Numbered from the stretch's first letter, positions 53,658-62,489 are shown. The stretch: 64,000 nt of DNA from Chryseobacterium angstadtii (GCF_001045465.1 NZ_LFND01000007.1:1-64000); one strand, 5' to 3'. The notes: generated from the letters alone by a model not told the origin. Made by a program: numbers and translations.

Positions 53658-54095
53658 ATGAAAAAGCTATTTGTATGCTCTACCCTCTCGCTTATTCTCA
53701 TTAGCTGTAATGCCAACTACGGCAGCTATCCTGTGAGAACCACCTACCCTTCCGGGTCAGGAAGCAATAGTTCAGCCAATACAGAAAGAGAATATGCTGA
53801 GCTGATTAAAACCTATAAGCCCGAAACAGCGGATGTTTTAAATGATCTTCTTAACGCAGATTCTCCCGGTAACCCCAAAACTTCAATTTCCGTGGAAAAT
53901 CAGTCACGATGCAATATGGTTCTTACCGTAAGCGGAAACGGATTTTTCAAAAAGATTCCCATAGCTTCCGGTAAAGTGGGATATACCATGGTTCCTAAAA
54001 ACCAGAATTATAAACTATCCGGGATGCTTTGTAATTCTTCGTACCAGTCTACTAAATTCATTTCAACTTCTTATTCTGTGAAATTATCAAACTAA
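53658..54095 (+). CDS. Lipoprotein form of the two-cysteine family, protein D
   Basis: 145 residues. Lipoprotein signal with lipobox L-I-S-C, so lipidation is expected at Cys17. A Ser/Thr/Pro-rich linker is followed by a diverged copy of the family domain: N-Q-S-R-C-N-M-V-L-T-V-S-G and G-M-L-C-N-S-S-Y-Q-S-T-K. It lacks the D-P-K-R-S-V-L-K-P repeats of B and C. The membrane anchor suggests a complex at the envelope made of the secreted and lipidated members; this is inference. Confidence 0.7.
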   Translation: MKKLFVCSTLSLILISCNANYGSYPVRTTYPSGSGSNSSANTEREYAELIKTYKPETADVLNDLLNADSPGNPKTSISVENQSRCNMVLTVSGNGFFKKIPIASGKVGYTMVPKNQNYKLSGMLCNSSYQSTKFISTSYSVKLSN

Positions 54096-54136
54096 CAGTT
54101 TCGATATTGAATGGTAAAAAATAAAATCTCTAAATA

Positions 54137-54168
54137 AAAACCGCTGTGCTTATGTACAGCGGTTTTTT
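54137..54168 (+). terminator. Terminator after protein D
   Basis: AAAACCGCTGT and ACAGCGGTTTT form a stem with a 6-8-base loop and a T run. Confidence 0.92.
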
Positions 54169-54450
54169 TATTTCTCATCATTATCAATACTTCACTGAAT
54201 AATATTAAAAAAACAAGCTGTTGTTTTATCTTTTTCATTGTTTATAAAAAAATGATTATTTAATTCCCATATTAAAAACCAGATACTAAAAGTCATATAA
54301 CACACTAGTATTCAATTCAAAATAATTAAATATAACAACTGACTATATCATTATATGGAGAAATATTAATAACTTTAATATTGTAAAATGAAAACAATAA
54401 ACAGTTTTTATTGAAAATAATCTAACCAACCATTAAAAACTATATTAATC
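54169..54450. other. Very AT-rich gap before the propeller-protease gene
   Basis: No ORF, RNA gene or full promoter consensus is recognised in this stretch of almost 300 bases; it is markedly AT-rich. Confidence 0.4.
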
Positions 54451-56706
54451 ATGAAACAAATTGAAAAAGAACAAACTCAGCAAAAAGCTGAGAAAGCAGT
54501 ATTGAAAACTTTGGCTGAGACAAATTCCGGCAAATTAATTTTCAAAACAGATGAAAAAATATCCGTAACAGACGGCATACCTCCTTCACAGCAGTACTTG
54601 TGGAAAACTTCACTCCCCGGATGTGGTAACGAAATCGTTTCTGTACTGGTGAGTAATAATTACATCTACGCAGGCTCCAATGGATTCGTCTATCAATTGG
54701 ATATGGATGGAAAAGTCCTGAAAACAAATAATCTTCCGGGAAGAGGCCATGGAGAAATCAGATTGGATATTACCGATGACTATCTTGTCGTGGGAACCAC
54801 CGGATATGTGGTGCTGATCTCACTGTCAGATTTTGATAATACGAATGCCAATATAAACACTTCGCTTCCCGGATGTGATACCAACATCGTTTCCGTATTT
54901 GCAGGCAATGGTTATATTTTTGCGGGTTCAGACGGATACGTTTACCAACTGAGCCTTAGCGGAGAACTGCTTGCCACCAATACGCTTCCGGGAAGAGGTA
55001 ACCACGAAGTACGTCTTACCACTACCGACACCTATCTTGTCGCTGGAATATACGGATATATCACCTTAGTTTTGATTACAGATTTTGACAATACTGATCG
55101 GAATATCGATATCTCTCTGCCGGGAAGCGGATATGCCACCGTTTCTGTACTGTCCGATAATAATTACATTTACGCAGGTTCAAATGGATATGTTTATCAA
55201 TTTGAATTGAACGGGAATCTCATAGCCAGCAATAATCTTCCGGGAATGGATCATAAGGAAGTCCGTCTGGCACTCAATTCCACTTATCTTATTGCAGGAA
55301 CCAACGGTTATGTTGTCTTGGTTACACTTAATAGCTTTGGAGATACAACCCTGAATCTCAATATCTCTCTTCCGGGTTGTGACTTTAACATTGTTTCCGT
55401 AAAATCTGAAGGAGATGTGATTTTTGCAGCGTCCAATGGATACGCCTATCAGTTATCCGGTAACAGCGGTAACATTATGGTGGTCTATGGTCTTCCGGGA
55501 TTGAGCAACCATGAAATAAGAATTGACAGTGAAAACTACCAGCTTTATCTTGGTACTTACGGATATCTCGCAGCAACAGAACAAACCGTTGTACTTGATG
55601 TAGATATTATCGGGCAGGAAACCAACAGCTGGTGTTGGGCTGCCAGCGGGCAGATGATCATGAAATATTTGGGCACCAATATCAGCCAATGTGAACAGGC
55701 CAATTATCGCTTCGGATTAAACAATTGCTGTATTACCCCTACTCCATCCAACTGTGTCCGTGGCGGGTCGCCAGATTTTAACCATTGGGGATTTAATTAC
55801 GACCTTACCAATCCGGGTGATGCCTTGTATTTTGATGAGCTTCAAAATCAGTTCGATTCAAATATGCCGGTTGCCTTCTCCTGGAGATGGAATGGAGGCG
55901 GAGGCCATGTACAGGTAGCCATAGGATATTCATCGCTTTCCGAAATGGTTGCCGTGAACGACCCGTGGCCGCCACAAAAAGGTACTTTTAAGTGGTTATC
56001 TTACAGCGCCTATGTTCAAGGTTCTACCTATAGACATGGAGAAGATTTTTATAATATTTACAAAAATACAAACCTCATTCCCAATACATCTATGAGTAGT
56101 AAAAATTCAAATATAAAACCTAATCCTTTCAGCAATCCTGATGAAGCTGTCAACGACGGACTGAATAAATTTCTATACCTGGCAGATGATAAAAATTACA
56201 GAAAAATGGGATTAGGAAAAATGGTAAGTAATCCGGATTCGCTTCAGGCAGATTCAAATTATCTAGAAGTCTATTTCATCAGATATGACAGTTTATTGAC
56301 TTTTAATAAAAATGGCTCTGCTTCCGATATCCTGATTGATCTTCATGAAAGAATGTATCCTGTAATTCATGAGAATGAAGTGGTATCGGCCATTACCATT
56401 CGTCTGGATAACCATGAAAAATGGGAAGTAAAGAGTATTGGAGATTCTCCATTAATTAAAGAAGCTACTTCTCTAAGGAAACAGTTAAAAGATATCCATT
56501 CGAAATTCTTTATCGTAACCATTCCGAGCTTATATTATCTTTTTCTTGGCTATTTTGAGCATGATAATAGACTAAAGCTTATAGAAATCAATGCCGGAAA
56601 TGACAATTCATTAACCCAGGATAGTCAGCAGGATGCCTCTGAAATACTTTCTACAATAAAAGAAAAGGCCATGAACAATCCATTTCCTCTTACGGGGGAA
56701 GAGTAG
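54451..56706 (+). CDS. Beta-propeller fused to papain-like cysteine protease
   Basis: 751 residues. Four tandem units of about 84 residues (about 50-385) follow the N-terminus, each with two half-repeats (S-L-P-G-C ... Y-I-Y-A-G-S-N-G-Y-V-Y-Q and N-L-P-G ... E-V-R-L ... G-T-x-G-Y), giving eight blades. The protease domain (about 385-550) has Q389 and C395 in Q-E-T-N-S-W-C-W-A-A-S, H486 in G-G-H-V-Q-V-A-I-G-Y, and N503/D504 in V-N-D-P-W, the layout of C39/C70-type papain-like peptidases. The last 200 residues are unassigned. No signal peptide, lipobox or T9SS domain is visible; the N-terminus is charged (K-Q-I-E-K-E-Q-T-Q-Q-K). How it leaves the cell, if it does, is unknown. Confidence 0.78.
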   Translation: MKQIEKEQTQQKAEKAVLKTLAETNSGKLIFKTDEKISVTDGIPPSQQYLWKTSLPGCGNEIVSVLVSNNYIYAGSNGFVYQLDMDGKVLKTNNLPGRGHGEIRLDITDDYLVVGTTGYVVLISLSDFDNTNANINTSLPGCDTNIVSVFAGNGYIFAGSDGYVYQLSLSGELLATNTLPGRGNHEVRLTTTDTYLVAGIYGYITLVLITDFDNTDRNIDISLPGSGYATVSVLSDNNYIYAGSNGYVYQFELNGNLIASNNLPGMDHKEVRLALNSTYLIAGTNGYVVLVTLNSFGDTTLNLNISLPGCDFNIVSVKSEGDVIFAASNGYAYQLSGNSGNIMVVYGLPGLSNHEIRIDSENYQLYLGTYGYLAATEQTVVLDVDIIGQETNSWCWAASGQMIMKYLGTNISQCEQANYRFGLNNCCITPTPSNCVRGGSPDFNHWGFNYDLTNPGDALYFDELQNQFDSNMPVAFSWRWNGGGGHVQVAIGYSSLSEMVAVNDPWPPQKGTFKWLSYSAYVQGSTYRHGEDFYNIYKNTNLIPNTSMSSKNSNIKPNPFSNPDEAVNDGLNKFLYLADDKNYRKMGLGKMVSNPDSLQADSNYLEVYFIRYDSLLTFNKNGSASDILIDLHERMYPVIHENEVVSAITIRLDNHEKWEVKSIGDSPLIKEATSLRKQLKDIHSKFFIVTIPSLYYLFLGYFEHDNRLKLIEINAGNDNSLTQDSQQDASEILSTIKEKAMNNPFPLTGEE

Positions 56707-56734
56707 AATAAATTCCATCATTCTATATAAAGCT

Positions 56735-56852
56735 AAACGCCGCAAAGTAAAAACTTCACGGCGTTTAACTATATTAAAGAAAATCTTTAATTATTCAGCA
56801 TCTGCTGATGCAGATGCTTTTTTACCTTCTTTTTTAGAGAAAATTTCTTCCA
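56735..56852 (-). pseudogene. Diverged remnant of the rpsB 3' end with its terminator
   Basis: Bases 56770-56802 are identical over 33 bases to 60306-60338, which is the last codons and downstream flank of rpsB. On the minus strand the remnant reads ...S-K-K-E-G-K-K-A-S-A-S-A-D-A-E-stop, against E-G-E-K-V-S-A-D-T-D-A-D-F-D-A-E-stop in rpsB. Both copies are followed by a GC-rich hairpin (AAACGCCG/CGGCGTTT here; ACGCTGGA/TCCAGCGT at rpsB) at the same distance. No upstream part of rpsB is present. The hairpin may also terminate the propeller-protease gene. Confidence 0.78.
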
Positions 56853-56973
56853 GGAGAAAAATAAAACATCCCCCCTTTCAAAAAATTTATTATTAAAGAA
56901 GGTCTATTTCAATTACAATTATCATATTCATACGATAATAATAATTTATTTATCTTAATTTCAATAAAAAACA

Positions 56974-56981
56974 TATATTTG
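56974..56981 (+). promoter_or_regulatory. -7 box of the DUF1800 gene
   Basis: TATATTTG, 19 bases before the ATG at 57001. Confidence 0.5.
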
Positions 56982-57000
56982 ACTAAAAACTTGTACCATT

Positions 57001-58635
57001 ATGCCAAGCCTTACTCCCAAAACAAACGTCCTTGGATTTTCAAATGCGTACCATCTTTTGAGACGCACGACGTACAATATAACGAAAGCAAAAATTACAG
57101 AATTTTCAACCAAAACTCCTACGGAAGCCATAATGGCTTTGTTTACTTTCACTACACCCAATCCGCCATCTCCATTGAATAATATTGGAGAAACGATTAT
57201 TCCTACAGCAGCGAATTCTACCATTACAGACACCCAGGCAACAGCAAACAACGTGAGGAATGACCTTTACTGGTGGCTGTACAGTGCGCTGAAAGACCCT
57301 TCAGCACAACATAAAATTGCTTTTTTCCTTCATCTCCTGTTTATAACCGATGACAACACCTCATTCTGGACCAATTATGACTACAAAGAACTTCTTAGAT
57401 TTCACGTTAATGGAAGTCTCAAAGATTTGGCCGTAAGAGTGACACAAAACCCTAGAATGTTGACCTATTTAAATAATAATGTCAACCAAAATACAAGTCC
57501 GAACCAAAACTATGCGCGGGAATTTCTGGAACTATTCACCATTTTAAAAGGGCCACAGATTGCCACCGGAAACTATACCAATTACACAGAAACAGATGTG
57601 CAACAGGCTGCCAGAGTATTGACAGGATTTTCGCTCACATCAGCTATTCATTTAGATAAGACAGCAAGACTTACCTCTCTGGATCCTGTTACCAGTTTAC
57701 CAAGAGGTGAAGTAAAAATAAATAGGCATGACACGGGGAACAAAACCTTTACAGGTGCTTTTGGAGGTCAAATTATTACTGGAGGAACCACTGAAGCCAC
57801 CATAAAAGACGAGCTTCAGAACTTTGTTAATATGATTTTTAATCAAGATGAAACGGCAAAAGCTTATTGTCGGAGAATATACCGCTATTTTGTCGGAAGA
57901 GAGATTACAACAGAGATAGAAACGGACATCATAGTTCCGCTTGCAACCGCCTTGAAGGCCGACAATTATAATATTTTGCCCACGCTTGCAACATTGTTGA
58001 AGAGTAAGCATTTTTATGATGAAGAAGACGCAATCGTTGGAGATCAAATTATCGGAAGCTTAGTAAGAAATCCCGTTGAGCTTTATCTCCACATGTTTTC
58101 TTTACTGAATCTGCAGATGCCGCTTTACTCAGCAAATCCTTCAGCAATACACAGCCTAATGAATGTTGTAAATACCTATTCCAGCAATGCGGGAATGCCT
58201 ATTTTCAGACCACAATCGGTGAATGGATATTCAGGGTATTCCAGCAGTCCTAATTATGATAAAAACTGGATCACAACTTCTTCACTCAGGATAAGGTACA
58301 CCAATACAATTGATTATTTAATTAATGGATTGACCTATAACGGTTTTAATTTTAAATTAAATAATGCCGCTTTTGTAAAAGACAGTGGTTATTTTTCAAA
58401 TCCCGGAAATGCAGATATACTGGTAACAGAATTTTTACAAATGATGTTTGTAGAAGTACCGGATGGTGATCGTTATAACTATTTTAAAACTATTTTTTTG
58501 AACAATTTAAGTCCAACCAACTGGCTTAATGAATGGAATAATTATATCAATACCGGTGTCATAACCAATGTGAAAATCCCAATTGACAGACTCTTAAAAG
58601 CTATTATTAAATCTCCGGAATTCCAAATCATCTAA
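57001..58635 (+). CDS. DUF1800 domain protein
   Basis: 544 residues. DUF1800 is recognised by A-Y-H-L-L-R-R-T-T-Y-N near the N-terminus, N-Y-A-R-E-F-L-E-L-F-T near residue 168, and A-A-R-V-L-T-G-F near 197. R-H-D-T-G-N-K-T-F follows near residue 243. I-Y-R-Y-F-V-G-R near 298 and a C-terminal M-P-I-F-R-P-Q-S-V-N-G-Y complete the pattern. No signal peptide is seen. The family is widespread, usually encoded beside DUF1501 as here (four bases apart), and its biochemical role is not established. The partner carries a secretion signal, so export of the pair together is possible. Confidence 0.88.
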   Translation: MPSLTPKTNVLGFSNAYHLLRRTTYNITKAKITEFSTKTPTEAIMALFTFTTPNPPSPLNNIGETIIPTAANSTITDTQATANNVRNDLYWWLYSALKDPSAQHKIAFFLHLLFITDDNTSFWTNYDYKELLRFHVNGSLKDLAVRVTQNPRMLTYLNNNVNQNTSPNQNYAREFLELFTILKGPQIATGNYTNYTETDVQQAARVLTGFSLTSAIHLDKTARLTSLDPVTSLPRGEVKINRHDTGNKTFTGAFGGQIITGGTTEATIKDELQNFVNMIFNQDETAKAYCRRIYRYFVGREITTEIETDIIVPLATALKADNYNILPTLATLLKSKHFYDEEDAIVGDQIIGSLVRNPVELYLHMFSLLNLQMPLYSANPSAIHSLMNVVNTYSSNAGMPIFRPQSVNGYSGYSSSPNYDKNWITTSSLRIRYTNTIDYLINGLTYNGFNFKLNNAAFVKDSGYFSNPGNADILVTEFLQMMFVEVPDGDRYNYFKTIFLNNLSPTNWLNEWNNYINTGVITNVKIPIDRLLKAIIKSPEFQII

Positions 58636-58639
58636 AATC

Positions 58640-60256
58640 ATGAACAGAAAAGACTTTTTAAAATTAGTTTCTCTTGCAGGGGTAGGAACTCCGTTTTATC
58701 TCAACGGAATGCCTTCAAGGTTTATGAATCAATTTTTGGATTTACAATTGAATTGTGATACAGTAAACGACCGTGTTTTGGTGATCTTACGACTTGCAGG
58801 AGCGAATGATGGTTTAAATACCGTAATTCCTATCAGTCAGTACAGTACCTATTCTGCATTGAGGCCGAGTATTAAAATTAACAATACAGGAACCGGAAGC
58901 TACATCCCTTTGGACAGTACAGTTTCCTCAGCTAAATTGGTTGGTTTAAACCCTTCCATGACAGGATTTAAAGATTTGTATGATTCCGGGAAATTATTGT
59001 TGATGAATGGGGTAGGATATCCAAATCCAAATTATTCCCATTTCAGATCAGAAAATCTTATGTTTGCGGGGAAAGACGGATCTACAAGTGCAGATCTTCT
59101 CGATGGAATGTTTGGAAGATATCTGGGTGCATTATATCCTGGTCTTGCAGGAAATCCCACGACTTTAAGTCCGGATCCTCTGGCCATTCAGATGGGAAAT
59201 CTCAATCCCTGTTTATTTTATGAGCATACTACGGAAAAAAATATTGAATATAACCTGACGGGGTTTCAAAATTCAATGTTCAACACTTTAAAAAACTTAT
59301 TAAATTCCGAGTATCAGGATCTTTTAACCTATATCAAAGGGGTTGCGGCAAGCATGGACAGCTATTACAACAGAGTAATGCAGGTTTTCAATACCGGCGT
59401 GAATTCTTCAGCAACCTACCCCAACTCTTCTTTAGGAAAACAGCTAAAAACTGTTGCCAGAATGATTCAGGGTGGAAGTAAAACTAAAATTTTCCAGGTT
59501 AACATCAGCGGATTCGACACCCACGTGAGCCAGGTGCAGGCAGGAAGCACTCACCTCGGAACACATGCCAATCTTCTTGCCGATATCAGCAACTCTTTGA
59601 AAGCATTTCAAACAGACATTCAACAGCTGGGAATTGCAGACAAGATCATGACGGTTACTTTCAGTGAATTTGGAAGACAGGTAAGAGAAAATGCAAGCAC
59701 AGGGACCGATCATGGTGATCTTGCACCATTTTTTGTAATAGGAAATGCAGCTGCTGCAGGAATTCTGGGTGATCATCCCGTCTTTACGAATTACACCAGT
59801 TATTATTACAATCAAAATCAAAGAAGATATGATTACCGTCAGATTTTCGCATCACTTCTCCAAGATTGGCTGGGAGCAAGTACAAGCCTGATGGTAACTT
59901 CCGAGCTGGATTATTACGTAACAGGGGCACAAAAAGTTGATGTAATAAAAGATTCTCAAAAAGCAAATGCAGTTTGCACAACTTTGGGAACCTCAAATCT
60001 AATCGCTGAAAATGGCATTAAAATCTATCCTGTTCCGGCAAATCAATATGTTTATGTGGAACTGGACAGTAGAAAATCATCCGAAATTACGTATCAGCTT
60101 TTGGATATGACCGGAAGAAGTATTCTGCAACGTTCGGAACATATAGTTTCCAATCGTCTGGAGATTAATGTTTCAGATATTCTTCAGGGAAACTATATTT
60201 TAAAAGTGAAAGCTAATGGTAAAGAAGTTACAAAAAAGATAATCGTTACCCATTGA
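58640..60256 (+). CDS. DUF1501 protein with T9SS type A domain
   Basis: 538 residues. A short Tat-like N-terminus (N-R-K-D-F-L-K-L-V-S-L-A-G-V-G, with R-K rather than R-R) is followed by the DUF1501 domain (about 45-440: R-L-A-G-A-N-D-G-L-N, H-F-R-S-E-N, F-D-T-H, F-S-E-F-G-R and D-H-G), which is related to the alkaline phosphatase/sulfatase fold. The type A sorting domain is at about 455-538 (I-Y-P-V-P-A ending K-K-I-I-V-T-H). It should therefore be a surface or secreted hydrolase; the substrate is unknown. It is coupled to the DUF1800 gene. Confidence 0.88.
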   Translation: MNRKDFLKLVSLAGVGTPFYLNGMPSRFMNQFLDLQLNCDTVNDRVLVILRLAGANDGLNTVIPISQYSTYSALRPSIKINNTGTGSYIPLDSTVSSAKLVGLNPSMTGFKDLYDSGKLLLMNGVGYPNPNYSHFRSENLMFAGKDGSTSADLLDGMFGRYLGALYPGLAGNPTTLSPDPLAIQMGNLNPCLFYEHTTEKNIEYNLTGFQNSMFNTLKNLLNSEYQDLLTYIKGVAASMDSYYNRVMQVFNTGVNSSATYPNSSLGKQLKTVARMIQGGSKTKIFQVNISGFDTHVSQVQAGSTHLGTHANLLADISNSLKAFQTDIQQLGIADKIMTVTFSEFGRQVRENASTGTDHGDLAPFFVIGNAAAAGILGDHPVFTNYTSYYYNQNQRRYDYRQIFASLLQDWLGASTSLMVTSELDYYVTGAQKVDVIKDSQKANAVCTTLGTSNLIAENGIKIYPVPANQYVYVELDSRKSSEITYQLLDMTGRSILQRSEHIVSNRLEINVSDILQGNYILKVKANGKEVTKKIIVTH

Positions 60257-60272
60257 AATCATTTATAAAAAC

Positions 60273-60305
60273 AAAAAACGCTGGACCTAAATCCAGCGTT
60301 TTTCC
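60273..60305. terminator. Bidirectional terminator between DUF1501 and rpsB
   Basis: AAAAAACGCTGGA and TCCAGCGTTTTT form a hairpin with A and T runs on both sides, serving the convergent rpsB operon and the DUF1501 gene. Confidence 0.92.
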
Positions 60306-60326
60306 TATATTAAAGAAAATCTTTAA

Positions 60327-61088
60327 TTATTCAGCATCGAAATCAGCATCTGTATCAGCAGATACTTTTTCTCCTTCTTCTTTAGATTTTTCTTTATCAG
60401 CTTTTCTTTGAGACTGACCTTCTTTGATAGAATCAGAAACGATGTTTAAGATCATATCAATAGACTTAGAAGCATCATCGTTTCCTGGGATAACGAAATC
60501 TACTTTTCTTGGATCAGAGTTTGTATCAACAATACCGAAAACTGGAATACCTAATTTCTTAGCTTCAGTTACAGCAATGTGTTCTCTCATGATATCTACA
60601 ACGAAGATTGCAGAAGGAAGACGAACCATGTCAGAGATAGAACCTAAGTTTTTCTCTAAGTTAGCTCTTTGTCTGTCTACCTGTAATCTTTCTTTTTTAG
60701 ATAAAGTTTCGAACGTACCGTCTTTTTTCATTTTGTCGATATGGTTCATTTTCTTTACCGCCTTTCTGATAGTAACGAAGTTCGTTAGCATACCACCTGG
60801 CCATCTTTCTGTAATATAAGGCATATTAAGTTCAGCAGCGTGTTTTGCTACTACTTCTTTCGCTTGCTTTTTAGTTGCAACGAAAAGAACTTTTTTACCT
60901 GCAGAAGTTAATTTTTCTAAAGCGCTACAAGCTTCATCCAATTTAACTGCTGTTTTATGTAAGTCTACAATGTGAATACCGTTTTTCTCCATAAAAATGT
61001 ATGGAGCCATATTTGGATTCCACTTTCTAGTCATGTGACCGAAGTGTACGCCAGCCTCTAAGAGGTCTTTTACATTTGCTTTTGCCAT
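60327..61088 (-). CDS. rpsB: 30S ribosomal protein S2
   Basis: 253 residues. S2 signatures: L-L-E-A-G-V-H-F-G-H near the N-terminus, R-K-W-N-P-N-M-A-P-Y-I-F, E-R-W-P-G-G-M-L-T-N-F near residue 95, P-S-A-I-F-V-V-D, and G-I-P-V-F-G-I-V-D-T-N-S-D-P near residue 180. The acidic C-terminal tail (S-A-D-T-D-A-D-F-D-A-E) varies between relatives. It is third in the operon after rpsI, with an unusually wide 200-base gap. A remnant of its 3' end is at 56.8 kb. Confidence 0.98.
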   Translation of the reverse strand: MAKANVKDLLEAGVHFGHMTRKWNPNMAPYIFMEKNGIHIVDLHKTAVKLDEACSALEKLTSAGKKVLFVATKKQAKEVVAKHAAELNMPYITERWPGGMLTNFVTIRKAVKKMNHIDKMKKDGTFETLSKKERLQVDRQRANLEKNLGSISDMVRLPSAIFVVDIMREHIAVTEAKKLGIPVFGIVDTNSDPRKVDFVIPGNDDASKSIDMILNIVSDSIKEGQSQRKADKEKSKEEGEKVSADTDADFDAE

Positions 61089-61288
61089 GTTTTCTGTTTT
61101 TGTTAGTTTACTTTCCGTCTTTTAAACAATCAACAACTTCTTTAGATGGGAGAAGCGTTTGGATGCTAAACGTAACGGGCAATTTTTGCTTTAGGCTTTA
61201 GGCATTAAGCTGTAAGCTTTCAAGCGGATTAAAAATTTTAATAAGTTCAAATAGCTTATTGCATATTGCTTTAAGCTTACCGCAATTC
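61089..61288. repeat. Intergenic repeats between rpsI and rpsB
   Basis: The gap holds tandem and imperfectly inverted copies of GCTTTAGGC/GCATTAAGC/GCTTTAAGC-type words (about 61187-61280) that can fold. No ORF or terminator is seen, so rpsB is probably still read through from rplM. The sequence resembles the short palindromic repeats common in Chryseobacterium gaps. Confidence 0.55.
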
Positions 61289-61675
61289 TTAACGTTTTGA
61301 GAATTGGAATCTCTTTCTTGCTTTTTTCTGACCTGGCTTCTTTCTTTCCACCATTCTTGCGTCTCTTGTAAGTAAACCAGCTGGTTTCAAAGCTAATCTG
61401 AATTCAGCATTGATTTCGCATAAAGCTCTTGAAATACCTAATCTGATAGCTTCTGCCTGACCTGTATTACCACCACCGAAAACATTTACGGTAACGTCAT
61501 ACTGACCAACAGTTTCAGAAAGGATGAACGGTTGGTTCAATTTATAAACCATCACGTCTGTAGAGAAATAAGTTGCAGCATCTTTACCGTTTACTGTAAT
61601 GTTACCAGTTCCTGGCTTTACATAAACTCTAGCTACAGAAGTTTTTCTTCTTCCGATTTTGTGAACTATAGACAT
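61289..61675 (-). CDS. rpsI: 30S ribosomal protein S9
   Basis: 128 residues. S9 signatures: [10 protein letters not shown] near the N-terminus, [19 protein letters not shown], and the basic C-terminus [18 protein letters not shown], which reaches the P-site tRNA. It follows rplM by six bases, the universal L13-S9 pair. Confidence 0.98.
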   Translation of the reverse strand: MSIVHKIGRRKTSVARVYVKPGTGNITVNGKDAATYFSTDVMVYKLNQPFILSETVGQYDVTVNVFGGGNTGQAEAIRLGISRALCEINAEFRLALKPAGLLTRDARMVERKKPGQKKARKRFQFSKR

Positions 61676-61681
61676 AATTAA

Positions 61682-62137
61682 TTATTTAAATTCGTTAACA
61701 TTAATTGTTTTAGGCTGCTGAGCTTCATGTTTGTGCTCAGTTCCTTCATATAGATAAAGGTTCTTCAATAAAGCAGATCCTAATCTGTTTTTAGGCAACA
61801 TACCTTTTACAGACTTCTCTAATACTTTTAAAGAATCTTTCTTCTGAAGTTCAGCCGCAGTCATAGACTTCTGTCCACCAGGGTAACCTGTATGCCAGAT
61901 GTAAGTCTTATCAGCCCACTTATTTCCGGAAAGCGTAATTTTCCCAGCATTCAAAACGATTACGTTATCACCACAATCTACGTGAGGTGTAAAGTTCGTT
62001 TTGTGCTTACCTCTCAAAATCTTTGCAACCGTAGAAGCTAGTCTTCCTAACGGCTGTCCTTCAGCGTCTACCACAACCCATTCTTTATTAGCAGTAGCTT
62101 TGTTCGCTGAAACAGTTTTGTAACTTAATGTATTCAC
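61682..62137 (-). CDS. rplM: 50S ribosomal protein L13
   Basis: 151 residues beginning M-N-T-L-S-Y-K-T-V-S-A-N-K-A with a GTG start codon. Signatures: W-V-V-V-D-A-E-G-Q-P-L-G-R-L-A-S, L-R-G-K-H-K-T-N-F-T-P-H-V-D-C-G-D, and M-L-P-K-N-R-L-G-S-A-L-L-K-N-L. L13 is an early assembly protein of the large subunit and the first gene of the rplM-rpsI-rpsB operon. The GTG is kept because it gives the normal family N-terminus and no closer ATG fits. Confidence 0.97.
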   Translation of the reverse strand: MNTLSYKTVSANKATANKEWVVVDAEGQPLGRLASTVAKILRGKHKTNFTPHVDCGDNVIVLNAGKITLSGNKWADKTYIWHTGYPGGQKSMTAAELQKKDSLKVLEKSVKGMLPKNRLGSALLKNLYLYEGTEHKHEAQQPKTINVNEFK

Positions 62138-62183
62138 ACGTTTTAGTTAAAGATTAAACATAATTTCCCCCTAAAAGGGTGTG

Positions 62184-62213
62184 CAAAGGTACAAATAATT
62201 TTTGTAACCCAAA
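62184..62213 (-). promoter_or_regulatory. rplM operon promoter
   Basis: On the minus strand TTTG (62213-62210), an 18-base spacer and TACCTTTG (62191-62184) fit the consensus. It lies 46 bases before the GTG start. Confidence 0.7.
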
Positions 62214-62457
62214 AACATATTTCATTTAATCTATGTAACCTCCCCATTTTCACCATGTTTTAATAGATTTTAACTTATTATTAAGATTTGGCACAGAACT
62301 TGCAAAATAGATGACCGATGAAAAAATCGTTTCGAAGATTCTAAAAACACGCCTGATAAAGTAAAGAGTTTACTCCCTCAACTCTTTCTTTATTAACTTT
62401 TCTTTAAAGATTTCTGTAAAAACCTATTGATATAATTATTTTATTTTGCGAAATATT
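62214..62457. other. Divergent intergenic region rplM / DUF3667 gene
   Basis: No credible ORF is seen. An inverted repeat AAAGAGTT/AACTCTTT (about 62364-62390) followed by CTTTATT could be a weak terminator or a regulatory hairpin on the plus strand. Confidence 0.4.
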
Positions 62458-62465
62458 TATATTTG
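62458..62465 (+). promoter_or_regulatory. -7 box of the DUF3667 gene
   Basis: TATATTTG, 24 bases before the ATG at 62490. The in-frame TTG at 62463 lies inside the box and cannot be the start. Confidence 0.55.
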
Positions 62466-62489
62466 CGGCGAAACCATATTCCTATATCC

